From Flavobacteriales bacterium (GTDB taxonomy: Bacteria > Bacteroidota > Bacteroidia > Palsa-965): DNA of 33,445 nucleotides. Numbering within the stretch: the first letter of the stretch is position 1; each line of letters starts with the position of its first letter. The DNA is taken from the NCBI GenBank assembly GCA_002737665.1, contig NSIF01000020.1, positions 1 to 33,445 of the forward strand, written 5' to 3'. The notes beneath the pieces were generated by a model. It searched no databases. It saw only the letters and a program-made list of their open reading frames with translations, and was not told where the DNA came from. Positions 27,226 to 33,445 of this stretch are shown here, piece by piece. A program made the translations under genes and the position numbers.

Positions 27226-28107
27226 CTAATATTTTGCGCCTCCAACACCAATACTCTCAATTGGGTGCCAGGTTGTTTTTATTTCTTGTGCGTCAAAAAT
27301 AAAATAGGGGTTTTGTGACTCCGTTTTATTCCAATCGTTCTGATAAACAAAAACACGTTTCACATTCAATGTCGCATTTTCTTTTATCAATAGAATTTCC
27401 TTTTGATCTTTTCCTGCATACACAACTGCGTTCACATCCATGTGAGAGCTCATGTGAGAAATTAATTCTGAAGTTTTCCCTGTGAGAATATTTACAACTC
27501 CAGCAGCAAGATCAGAGGTGGCTAATACCTCAGCAAAAGTAATGGAGCACAATGGCATTTTTTCTGAAGCAAGTGCAATACAAACGTTTCCACCAGCAAT
27601 GATTGGAGCAATGATTGAAACCAATCCGATAAGTGAAGAGTCTTGTGGTGCAACAACAGCAACTACGCCTGTTGGTTCGGGAACAGAAAAATTAAAATGA
27701 GAAGAGGCAACCGGATTTACACTGCTGAAAATTTGTTGAAACTTATCGCACCAACCAGCATAATAAACTAATCGGTCCACGGCGAGTGCAACTTCTTTCT
27801 CCGCATTTATTTTTGTTGACCCTTGCTGAATTAACTCCACAATAAATTGTGCTTTTCGAGTTTCTAACATTTCTGCAATGCGATACAAGATCTGAGCTCG
27901 GTTATATGCTGTTCTACCACTCCATGCGCCAAATGCCGCACGAGCTGCAACGACTGCATTGCGAAAATCTTTTCTAGATCCCAAACAAATATCAGCAATG
28001 ACTTTATTTTTTTTATCCAGTAAAGTATAATAACGACCGGATTCTGTTCGGGGGAATTGTCCGCCGATGTACAGTTTATAGGTTTTCAATATTTCTATTC
28101 TAGCCAT
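27226..28107 (-). CDS. Short aldehyde dehydrogenase homologue lacking the catalytic domain
   Basis: The 293-residue protein matches the N-terminal, NAD-binding part of aldehyde dehydrogenases (YIGGQFPRTESGRYY, then AARAAFGAWSGRTAYNRAQILYRIAEML, and EPTGVVAVVAPQDSSLIG near 142). The ELGGK glutamate and the catalytic Cys of the family are absent: after SSHMDVNAVVYAG near 225 the chain goes to its own C-terminal segment ending ESIGVGGAKY. The frame is clean and followed by a normal stop. It sits four bases after the complete aldehyde dehydrogenase, and I recall similar deoC plus paired aldehyde dehydrogenase gene sets in other bacteria. A structural or regulatory partner of the active enzyme is the likeliest role, as inference. 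Confidence 0.8.
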   Translation of the reverse strand: MARIEILKTYKLYIGGQFPRTESGRYYTLLDKKNKVIADICLGSRKDFRNAVVAARAAFGAWSGRTAYNRAQILYRIAEMLETRKAQFIVELIQQGSTKINAEKEVALAVDRLVYYAGWCDKFQQIFSSVNPVASSHFNFSVPEPTGVVAVVAPQDSSLIGLVSIIAPIIAGGNVCIALASEKMPLCSITFAEVLATSDLAAGVVNILTGKTSELISHMSSHMDVNAVVYAGKDQKEILLIKENATLNVKRVFVYQNDWNKTESQNPYFIFDAQEIKTTWHPIESIGVGGAKY

Positions 28108-28111
28108 AATC

Positions 28112-29596
28112 TTATTTCAGATTTACATAAGGCATTAAGCCATGAAGTCCACCCTCTCTTCCAAAACCACTTTCCTTATAACCACCAAAAGGAGAGGTTG
28201 GATCAAATTTATTATACGTATTTGCCCAAATTACACCAGCGCGCAATTTATTTGTGAGGTTAAAAATCTTCGACCCTTTATCCGTCCACACTCCTGCCGA
28301 TAATCCGAATGGAGTATTATTTGCTTTCTCTATAACTTCATCAACAGTTCTAAATGTTTGTATCGCAAGCACAGGTCCAAATATTTCTTCTTGAACAATC
28401 CGATGTGATTGCGAAACATGTAGAAAAATAGTTGGTCGACAATAATATCCATTTTTAGGAATAGCACATCCGCTCTGCCACATTTCAGCACCCTCCTCCA
28501 CACCTATTTTTAAATAGTCATTTATTTTTTCGAGTTGCTCCTTGGAATTGATTGCGCCAATGTCAGTGTTTTTATCCATTGGGTCACCAACAATTAAAGT
28601 TTGCATGCGGTCCTTTAATTTACGAATGACTAAATCGGCAACGCTTTCCTGAACAAATAAGCGCGAACCCGCGCAGCATACATGTCCTTGGTTGAAGAAA
28701 ATTCCATTTATAATTCCTTCGACAGCTTGGTCAATTGCAGCATCTTCAAAAATAATATTAGCAGCTTTTCCGCCAAGCTCAAGTGTTGCTTTTTTCTTTG
28801 TTCCAGCAATTGCTTTTTGTATAATCTTTCCAACGTCCGTTGAACCCGTGAAAGCAACTTTATCAATACCTGGATGATTTACCAATGCAGCACCAGCTCT
28901 GCCGTCGCCATTTACAATATTCACAACTCCTGGTGGTAAACCTGCATCACGAAAAATTTCAGCAAGCTTCATGGCTGTAAGTGGAGTTGTTTCAGCAGGT
29001 TTTAACACAACCGTATTTCCACAAGCAAGCGCAGGAGCAATTTTCCATGCAGCCATTAACAAAGGAAAATTCCATGGAATGATTTGCCCGGCAACACCAA
29101 CGGGTTCTACTTTTCTATTGGGAAATGCGTATTCTAATTTATCCGCCCATCCTGCATAATAGAAAAAATGTGCGGCAGCCAATGGAATATCAATGTCGCG
29201 CGATTCACGGATTGATTTTCCTCCGTCCATCGATTCAATCACCGACAATTCGCGTGCGCGTTCTTGAATAATTCTTGCCACTCGATATAAATATTTTCCT
29301 CGTTCGGAACCCGGCATTTTTTTCCAAACTTTTTCATAAGCAGAACGAGCCGCTTTTACGGCTTTATCAATATCGCGTGCATCGCCTAAAGCCACCTCAG
29401 AGATTTGTTTTTCTGTTGATGGATTAATGGTAGGAAAATATTTTCCACCCGATGGTTTTACAAATTGTCCATTTATAAAATGACCGTACCGCTTTTCTAA
29501 TTTTATGTGCTCGGAACTTTCTGGAGCCGGTGCATAACCCCAACCCGAAGTGAAATCGAGTTTTGGTTTAGCAGATGATTTAGTTTTTGTTGTCAT
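28112..29596 (-). CDS. NAD(P)-dependent aldehyde dehydrogenase
   Basis: The 494-residue protein is a complete member of the aldehyde dehydrogenase superfamily. It has IIPWNFPLLMAAWK near residue 163, LKPAETTPL near 198, FTGSTDVGK near 247, the general base in LELGGKAANI near 273 and the catalytic Cys in NQGHVCCAGSR near 306. EEIFGPVLAI and PFGGYKESGFGREGG follow in the C-terminal part. With deoC just upstream, oxidation of the acetaldehyde released by deoxyribose-5-phosphate cleavage is plausible; the true substrate cannot be fixed from sequence. The ATG at 29596 is used. A large imperfect inverted repeat lies between it and deoC. Confidence 0.93.
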   Translation of the reverse strand: MTTKTKSSAKPKLDFTSGWGYAPAPESSEHIKLEKRYGHFINGQFVKPSGGKYFPTINPSTEKQISEVALGDARDIDKAVKAARSAYEKVWKKMPGSERGKYLYRVARIIQERARELSVIESMDGGKSIRESRDIDIPLAAAHFFYYAGWADKLEYAFPNRKVEPVGVAGQIIPWNFPLLMAAWKIAPALACGNTVVLKPAETTPLTAMKLAEIFRDAGLPPGVVNIVNGDGRAGAALVNHPGIDKVAFTGSTDVGKIIQKAIAGTKKKATLELGGKAANIIFEDAAIDQAVEGIINGIFFNQGHVCCAGSRLFVQESVADLVIRKLKDRMQTLIVGDPMDKNTDIGAINSKEQLEKINDYLKIGVEEGAEMWQSGCAIPKNGYYCRPTIFLHVSQSHRIVQEEIFGPVLAIQTFRTVDEVIEKANNTPFGLSAGVWTDKGSKIFNLTNKLRAGVIWANTYNKFDPTSPFGGYKESGFGREGGLHGLMPYVNLK

Positions 29597-29614
29597 AAAT
29601 AAAAATTAATAATT

Positions 29615-29705
29615 AATGATGTGTTAATTAATAATTGACTTAATTTCAAAATATCTCCAAAAAACATTGGCGTAACAAGTATTAATTATTAATCAGCACA
29701 TTATT
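29615..29705. repeat. Large imperfect AT-rich inverted repeat between deoC and the aldehyde dehydrogenase gene
   Basis: The left arm (29615-29640) begins AATGATGTGTTAATTAATAA. The reverse complement of the right arm (29678-29705) begins AATAATGTGCTGATTAATAA. The arms match with a few mismatches and a small insertion. The right arm ends three bases from the deoC stop. It could form a long stem in the transcript, acting as terminator, stabiliser or processing site, or be the remnant of a small mobile repeat. Confidence 0.6.
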
Positions 29706-29707
29706 AA

Positions 29708-30589
29708 CTAATCTTTAGAAAAATAATCTCCCCCCTGATAAACCCCGCTTGATTCTTTAGCTAGCTGCATTAAAATGTCATTCGCCAAACTACTTGCGCC
29801 AAAGCGAAACCAATGGTTATTCAACCAAGCATTTCCAAGCGTTTCACGAACCATTACCAAATATTGTAACGCAACCTTCGCGGTAGAAATACCTCCAGCG
29901 GGCTTCATACCAATCATGATTCCTGTTTCATAATAATAATCGCGAATTGCTTCAAGCATCACGAGTGTAACGGGCTGCGTAGCCGCAGGTTGGATTTTTC
30001 CCGTAGACGTTTTTATAAAATCAGCTCCTGCCCTCATTGCAATTTCGCTTGCTCGCCGAACATTATCAAGTGTAGCCAACTCCCCTGTTTCCAAAATCAC
30101 TTTAAGTCTTGCTGGTCCACATGCCGCTTTTATTTCTGAAATTTCATCAAACACAAAATTATAATTTCCACTTAAAAACTCTCCTCTGGAAATAACCATA
30201 TCCACCTCATCGGCGCCACTTTCAACAGCAAATTTTGTATCAGCAATTTTTACTGCTAAAGTCGATTGTCCTGAAGGAAATGCAGTAGCAACTGACGCTA
30301 CTTTCACACCCGAATTTCCTAATTCTTTTTTAGCAAGCTTTACAAAGGTGGGATAAACACATACTGCAGCAGCAGTTGGAACGCCAGGCATATCGACATG
30401 AAGATGCTGTGCTTTATAACAAAGTTGACGAACTTTCCCTTCTGTATCCTTTCCTTCAAGAGTTGTCAAATCAATCATACTGATTGCTATTTTCAAACCC
30501 TCAACCTTGGATTGCTTTTTTATACTTCTTGTGTTGAAGCGCGCAACCCTTTCCTCTACGCCAACTTGGTCGATGAGAGAGGACTTCAT
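29708..30589 (-). CDS. deoC: Deoxyribose-phosphate aldolase
   Basis: This class I aldolase splits 2-deoxyribose-5-phosphate into glyceraldehyde-3-phosphate and acetaldehyde. The 293-residue protein has VCVYPTFV near residue 83, ADEVDMVI, LKVILETGEL near 163, the Schiff-base lysine in FIKTSTGK near 192, and MKPAGGIST near 230. It is longer than the E. coli enzyme (about 259) owing to an N-terminal extension of about 40 residues. The ATG at 30589 was chosen over a TTG seven codons upstream. Two aldehyde dehydrogenase-type genes follow, fitting a deoxyribose/acetaldehyde route. Transcription diverges from cysC. Confidence 0.93.
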   Translation of the reverse strand: MKSSLIDQVGVEERVARFNTRSIKKQSKVEGLKIAISMIDLTTLEGKDTEGKVRQLCYKAQHLHVDMPGVPTAAAVCVYPTFVKLAKKELGNSGVKVASVATAFPSGQSTLAVKIADTKFAVESGADEVDMVISRGEFLSGNYNFVFDEISEIKAACGPARLKVILETGELATLDNVRRASEIAMRAGADFIKTSTGKIQPAATQPVTLVMLEAIRDYYYETGIMIGMKPAGGISTAKVALQYLVMVRETLGNAWLNNHWFRFGASSLANDILMQLAKESSGVYQGGDYFSKD

Positions 30590-30628
30590 GAAATTATAAT
30601 TACTTTTCAAGGTTTTCTAAAATAAAGT

Positions 30629-30636
30629 CAAATGTA
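30629..30636 (-). promoter_or_regulatory. Bacteroidota-type -7 element upstream of deoC
   Basis: On the minus strand TACATTTG matches TAnnTTTG exactly, about 40 bases before the deoC ATG. No clear TTTG -33 was found at the expected distance. Confidence 0.5.
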
Positions 30637-30687
30637 AGAAAAGCAATCAACCTACAGTTAAATTAGCAATAAAAACAGAATCTGAAA

Positions 30688-30720
30688 TTTGGTATAACCC
30701 CAAATTCTACATTATATTTG
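30688..30720 (+). promoter_or_regulatory. Predicted Bacteroidota-type promoter of cysC-cysD-cysN
   Basis: TTTG (30688-30691) and TATATTTG (30713-30720) are separated by 21 bases, matching the TTTG / TAnnTTTG pattern of the phylum. The start would be near 30727, giving a leader of about 138 bases before cysC. Confidence 0.7.
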
Positions 30721-30775
30721 AATCCCTTAAAAAACAGACAGGGAACACATAACCTACACAGAAAATAGTAGTACT

Positions 30776-30804
30776 AATTTGTGGAATAGCATGTGAGACA
30801 AATT
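30776..30804 (+). repeat. Inverted repeat in the cysC leader
   Basis: AATTTGT and ACAAATT form a perfect 7-base inverted repeat separated by 15 bases, inside the predicted leader of cysC. It may be an operator or an RNA hairpin. I do not recognise a known riboswitch in this leader. Confidence 0.4.
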
Positions 30805-30864
30805 GTTGTTTTAAGGATAAATTACATGGCTTAGAAAAAAACCTATTGATTCTATTTATTTAAA

Positions 30865-31467
30865 ATGAACAGCGAAAATATTTATTCCACCTTCGACCGA
30901 CTACTACACAGAGAAGACCGTGAAAGATTGTTGGAACAAACCGCAAAAGTTTTTTGGCTAACTGGTCTTTCTGGAGCAGGAAAAACTACAATTGCAGTTG
31001 GACTACAACGTGCACTACATGCTCAAGGAAAACTAGCTTACGTTTTAGATGGCGATAATATTCGATTGGGGATCAGTTCAAATCTTGGTTTCTCAACAAT
31101 TGATCGCTCCGAAAATATTAGAAGAGTGGCAGAAACAGCAAAATTATTTTTAGATGCTGGCATAATAACAATCTGCAGTTTCATTTCACCAACCAATGAT
31201 TTGCGTTCAATTGCTAAAGCAATAATTGGGGAAAACGACTTCTTGGAAGTTTATATTAATGCTCCTATTGCCACCTGTAAAGAACGTGATGTGAAAGGGT
31301 TATACAGTAAAGCGGAGGCCGGTGAAATTAAAGATTTTACAGGAGTGACCGCCCTATTTGAAGCCCCAGCAAAACCAAATTTAGAAATAAAAACAAATTT
31401 ACAAAATGAAGACGAAAGTGTTTTAGCATTTGCAAACTTTGCAAGTAGGCACATTAAAGTTCAATGA
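30865..31467 (+). CDS. cysC: Adenylylsulfate (APS) kinase CysC
   Basis: This kinase phosphorylates APS to PAPS, the universal sulfate donor. The 200-residue protein has the Walker A loop GLSGAGKT at residues 34-41, LDGDNIRLGI near 61, GFSTIDRSENIRRVAE near 75 and ICSFISPTND with the family's conserved Ser near 109. KGLYSKAEAGEIKDFTGV is the typical lid region. It is a stand-alone kinase, not fused to CysN. Its stop overlaps the cysD ATG by four bases (ATGA). The predicted promoter at 30688 would drive cysC, cysD and cysN together. Confidence 0.95.
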   Translation: MNSENIYSTFDRLLHREDRERLLEQTAKVFWLTGLSGAGKTTIAVGLQRALHAQGKLAYVLDGDNIRLGISSNLGFSTIDRSENIRRVAETAKLFLDAGIITICSFISPTNDLRSIAKAIIGENDFLEVYINAPIATCKERDVKGLYSKAEAGEIKDFTGVTALFEAPAKPNLEIKTNLQNEDESVLAFANFASRHIKVQ

Positions 31468-32387
31468 TTTTTAGATTTAAAATGAAGAGCTACACCTTAA
31501 AACATTTACAGGAACTAGAGAGTGAATCAATATTTATTTTACGTGAGGTGGCAGCGCAATTTGAAAAACCCATTTTGCTTTTTTCAGGTGGAAAGGATTC
31601 TATTATAGTAAGCCACCTTGCAAAAAAAGCTTTCTTTCCTGCAAAAATACCTTTTCCATTAGTGCATATTGACACGGGGCATAATTTTCCTGAAACAATT
31701 GAGTATCGCGATTGGTGGGCAAAAGAACTTGGTGCAAAAATTATAGTGAGGTATGTTCAAGATTCTATTGACCAAGGAAAAGCCGTGGAGGAGAAGGGTA
31801 TTAATGCAAGTAGAAATGTTTTACAAACGGTTACCTTACTCGACGCAATAGAAGAATTAAAAACAGATTGTGCAATTGGCGGAGCAAGGCGCGATGAAGA
31901 AAAAGCAAGATCGAAAGAACGGTTTTTTTCTCATCGAGATGAATTTGGACAATGGAACCCTAAAAATCAAAGGCCTGAATTATGGAATTTATTTAATGGG
32001 GGAAAAAAAATAGCTGAACATTTTCGAGTATTTCCAATTTCAAATTGGACAGAAATGGATGTGTGGCAATATATTTTGCAGGAAAATATTCCCTTACCCA
32101 AAATTTATTTTTCACATAAGAGAAAAGTTTTTCAACGCGATGGGCAATTTCTTGCGGACTTCGATTTCATGACCAAAAAACCGAGTGAAGTTGTAGCAGA
32201 AAAAACTATTCGCTTTCGTACCATTGGCGATATCACTTGCACAGGTGCTGTTGAGTCGACGGCTACTACATTGGAAGAAATTATTCAGGAAGTTGCAGCA
32301 TCTCGCACAACGGAACGTGGAACTCGGGCGGATGACAAAAGGAGCGAGGCTGCAATGGAAGATCGGAAGAAAGCAGGGTATTTTTAA
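31464..32387 (+). CDS. cysD: Sulfate adenylyltransferase subunit 2 CysD
   Basis: CysD is the small catalytic subunit of ATP sulfurylase and makes APS from ATP and sulfate. The 307-residue protein has the PP-loop FSGGKDSI at residues 40-47, LVHIDTGHNFPET near 72, GGARRDEEKARSKERFFS near 139, FPISNWTEMDVW near 193 and the C-terminal RFRTIGDITCTGAVES. The ATG at 31464 overlaps the cysC stop (ATGA); a second ATG at 31482, giving MKSYTLKHLQELE, matches the usual N terminus of the family and may be the real start. cysN follows after 50 bases. Confidence 0.95.
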   Translation: MIFRFKMKSYTLKHLQELESESIFILREVAAQFEKPILLFSGGKDSIIVSHLAKKAFFPAKIPFPLVHIDTGHNFPETIEYRDWWAKELGAKIIVRYVQDSIDQGKAVEEKGINASRNVLQTVTLLDAIEELKTDCAIGGARRDEEKARSKERFFSHRDEFGQWNPKNQRPELWNLFNGGKKIAEHFRVFPISNWTEMDVWQYILQENIPLPKIYFSHKRKVFQRDGQFLADFDFMTKKPSEVVAEKTIRFRTIGDITCTGAVESTATTLEEIIQEVAASRTTERGTRADDKRSEAAMEDRKKAGYF

Positions 32388-32407
32388 TCGCATTTTGAAA
32401 CGATTAA
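32384..32407 (+). repeat. Short hairpin at the cysD stop
   Basis: TTAATCG and CGATTAA form a perfect 7-base stem with a 10-base loop that includes the cysD stop codon. No T run follows, so it is more likely an intercistronic hairpin than a terminator. Confidence 0.35.
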
Positions 32408-32437
32408 GAAGATAAAAAAATAAAATTAGAAATTAGA

Positions 32438-33445
32438 ATGCCGGAAAATACAAGTCAAGCTACAGAAGGATATTTAGAAATGGATCTTCTTCGCTTTACC
32501 ACAGCGGGAAGTGTTGATGATGGGAAAAGCACCTTGATCGGTAGATTGCTTTACGATAGTAAATCTATTTTTGAAGATCAGTATGAAGCAGTGAAAGCTT
32601 CAAGCGAACAACGAGGAGAAGAATACGTGAATCTTGCTTTGTTGACAGATGGTTTACGCGCTGAACGAGAGCAAGGAATTACAATTGACGTTGCTTACCG
32701 TTATTTTGCCACACCGAAAAGAAAATTCATTATTGCCGATACGCCTGGTCATATTCAATACACAAGGAACATGGTTACCGGCGCCTCTACAGCTAATTTA
32801 GCTATCGTTTTAGTTGATGCTCGAAAAGGTGTGATTGAACAAACTATGCGGCATACATTTATTGCTTCACTTCTGAAAATCCCACACATCATCGTTTGTA
32901 TAAACAAAATGGACTTGGTAGAATACAAAGAAGATGTGTTTGAAAAAATAAAAAAAGATTTCAAAGGATTTGCATCAAAACTAGATTCAATTGACATCGA
33001 TTTTATTCCTATTTCTGCATTACATGGAGATAACGTCGTTGACCGATCGGCAAATATGTCGTGGTACAATGGTTCTACATTATTATACCAACTTGAAAAC
33101 ATTCACATCGCGTCTGACTTGAATCATATTGATTGTAGATTCCCTGTTCAATATGTAATTCGTCCAATGAGTAAAGAACACCACGATTATCGCGGTTTTG
33201 CAGGAAGGGTGGCGGGTGGCATTTACCGTAAAGGGGATAAAATAGTTGTACTTCCGAGTGGCGCACATTCCAAAGTAAAATCAATTGACTATTTAGGAGA
33301 GGCCGTTAATGAAGCGTTTGCGCCTATGAGTGTTACGCTTACGCTCGAAGATGAAACTGACATTTCTCGTGGCGATATGATCGTGCGCGAAAATAATCAA
33401 CCTCAAAATTCGCAGGAAATTGATTTAATGATTTGCTGGTTTACT
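32438..33445 (+). CDS. cysN: Sulfate adenylyltransferase subunit 1 (GTPase) CysN, 3' end outside window
   Basis: CysN is the regulatory GTPase subunit of ATP sulfurylase; GTP hydrolysis drives the CysD reaction. 336 codons are open from ATG 32438 to the right edge without a stop, so the protein is partial. Visible are G1 GSVDDGKS at residues 24-31, [14 protein letters not shown] near 77 (switch region), G3 DTPGH at 101-105, G4 NKMD at 156-159, and the start of the second, beta-barrel domain from about 230 (FPVQYVIRP, then GFAGRVAGG). Bifunctional CysNC fusions exist, but cysC is separate here, so a fusion is unlikely. The gene is downstream of cysC and cysD in the same direction. Confidence 0.95.
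   Translation, partial: MPENTSQATEGYLEMDLLRFTTAGSVDDGKSTLIGRLLYDSKSIFEDQYEAVKASSEQRGEEYVNLALLTDGLRAEREQGITIDVAYRYFATPKRKFIIADTPGHIQYTRNMVTGASTANLAIVLVDARKGVIEQTMRHTFIASLLKIPHIIVCINKMDLVEYKEDVFEKIKKDFKGFASKLDSIDIDFIPISALHGDNVVDRSANMSWYNGSTLLYQLENIHIASDLNHIDCRFPVQYVIRPMSKEHHDYRGFAGRVAGGIYRKGDKIVVLPSGAHSKVKSIDYLGEAVNEAFAPMSVTLTLEDETDISRGDMIVRENNQPQNSQEIDLMICWFT

Noticed and set aside
27226-28107. Frameshifted pseudogene of a full aldehyde dehydrogenase
   Set aside because: No ELGGK or catalytic Cys coding is found in other frames downstream; the next sequence is cysQ, and the short protein has an intact frame and an ordered C-terminal tail.
32388-32437. Terminator between cysD and cysN
   Set aside because: The hairpin at the cysD stop is not followed by a T run, and cysD and cysN act as one enzyme, so they are most likely co-transcribed.

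Overview
This window looks like chromosomal DNA from an aerobic, low-GC member of the Bacteroidota. The evidence is several promoters matching the Bacteroidota -7 element TAnnTTTG, few Shine-Dalgarno sequences, a Gly-rich/PKD-like secreted protein, two RemB/Wzi-like outer-membrane barrels, and a cytochrome oxidase accessory cluster in the order usual for this phylum. I saw no tRNA, rRNA, CRISPR array, insertion sequence, integrase or phage gene, and the window reads as ordinary core and envelope chromosome.

Layout. Positions 1-1251 (minus) hold the N-terminal part of a large secreted Gly-rich protein, cut by the left edge. Next comes chrA, a chromate-type transporter (minus). From 2699 to 7103 (plus) lie an RND/MMPL exporter, rmlA and a polyprenyl diphosphate synthase, with short gaps. 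From 7190 to 14174 (minus) lie metH, a Upf1-like SF1 helicase and an MFS exporter; metH is preceded by a well-formed SAM-I riboswitch with an intrinsic terminator. From 14516 to 19565 (minus) is a respiratory cluster: ctaB, two oxidase subunit III-type proteins, subunit IV, a Cys-less SCO-like protein, a true SCO1/SenC, a DUF420 protein and an 80-residue CxxC membrane protein. From 19703 to 27214 (minus) are envelope polysaccharide genes: two paralogous Wzi/RemB-like barrels, a WecA/MraY-type phosphosugar transferase, fcl, gmd and cysQ. From 27226 to 30589 (minus) are a short catalytically incomplete aldehyde dehydrogenase homologue, a complete aldehyde dehydrogenase and deoC. From 30865 to the right edge (plus) are cysC, cysD and cysN (cut by the edge), divergent from deoC.

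How they work together. gmd and fcl make GDP-L-fucose, the WecA-like enzyme would start a lipid-linked glycan, and the barrels may act in surface attachment or export. cysCDN make PAPS and cysQ removes the PAP left after sulfate transfer. No PAPS reductase or other assimilatory gene is present, so a sulfated surface glycan is a reasonable but unproven reading. The deoC/aldehyde dehydrogenase trio fits deoxyribose catabolism (acetaldehyde oxidation). The oxidase cluster holds assembly factors and small subunits but not subunits I/II or heme A synthase, which must lie elsewhere. I found nothing I would call a wholly new system. The best candidates for follow-up are the Cys-less SCO paralogue, the small CxxC protein, the paralogous barrel pair around the glycan initiator, the incomplete aldehyde dehydrogenase, and possible SAM control of a helicase through the metH riboswitch.
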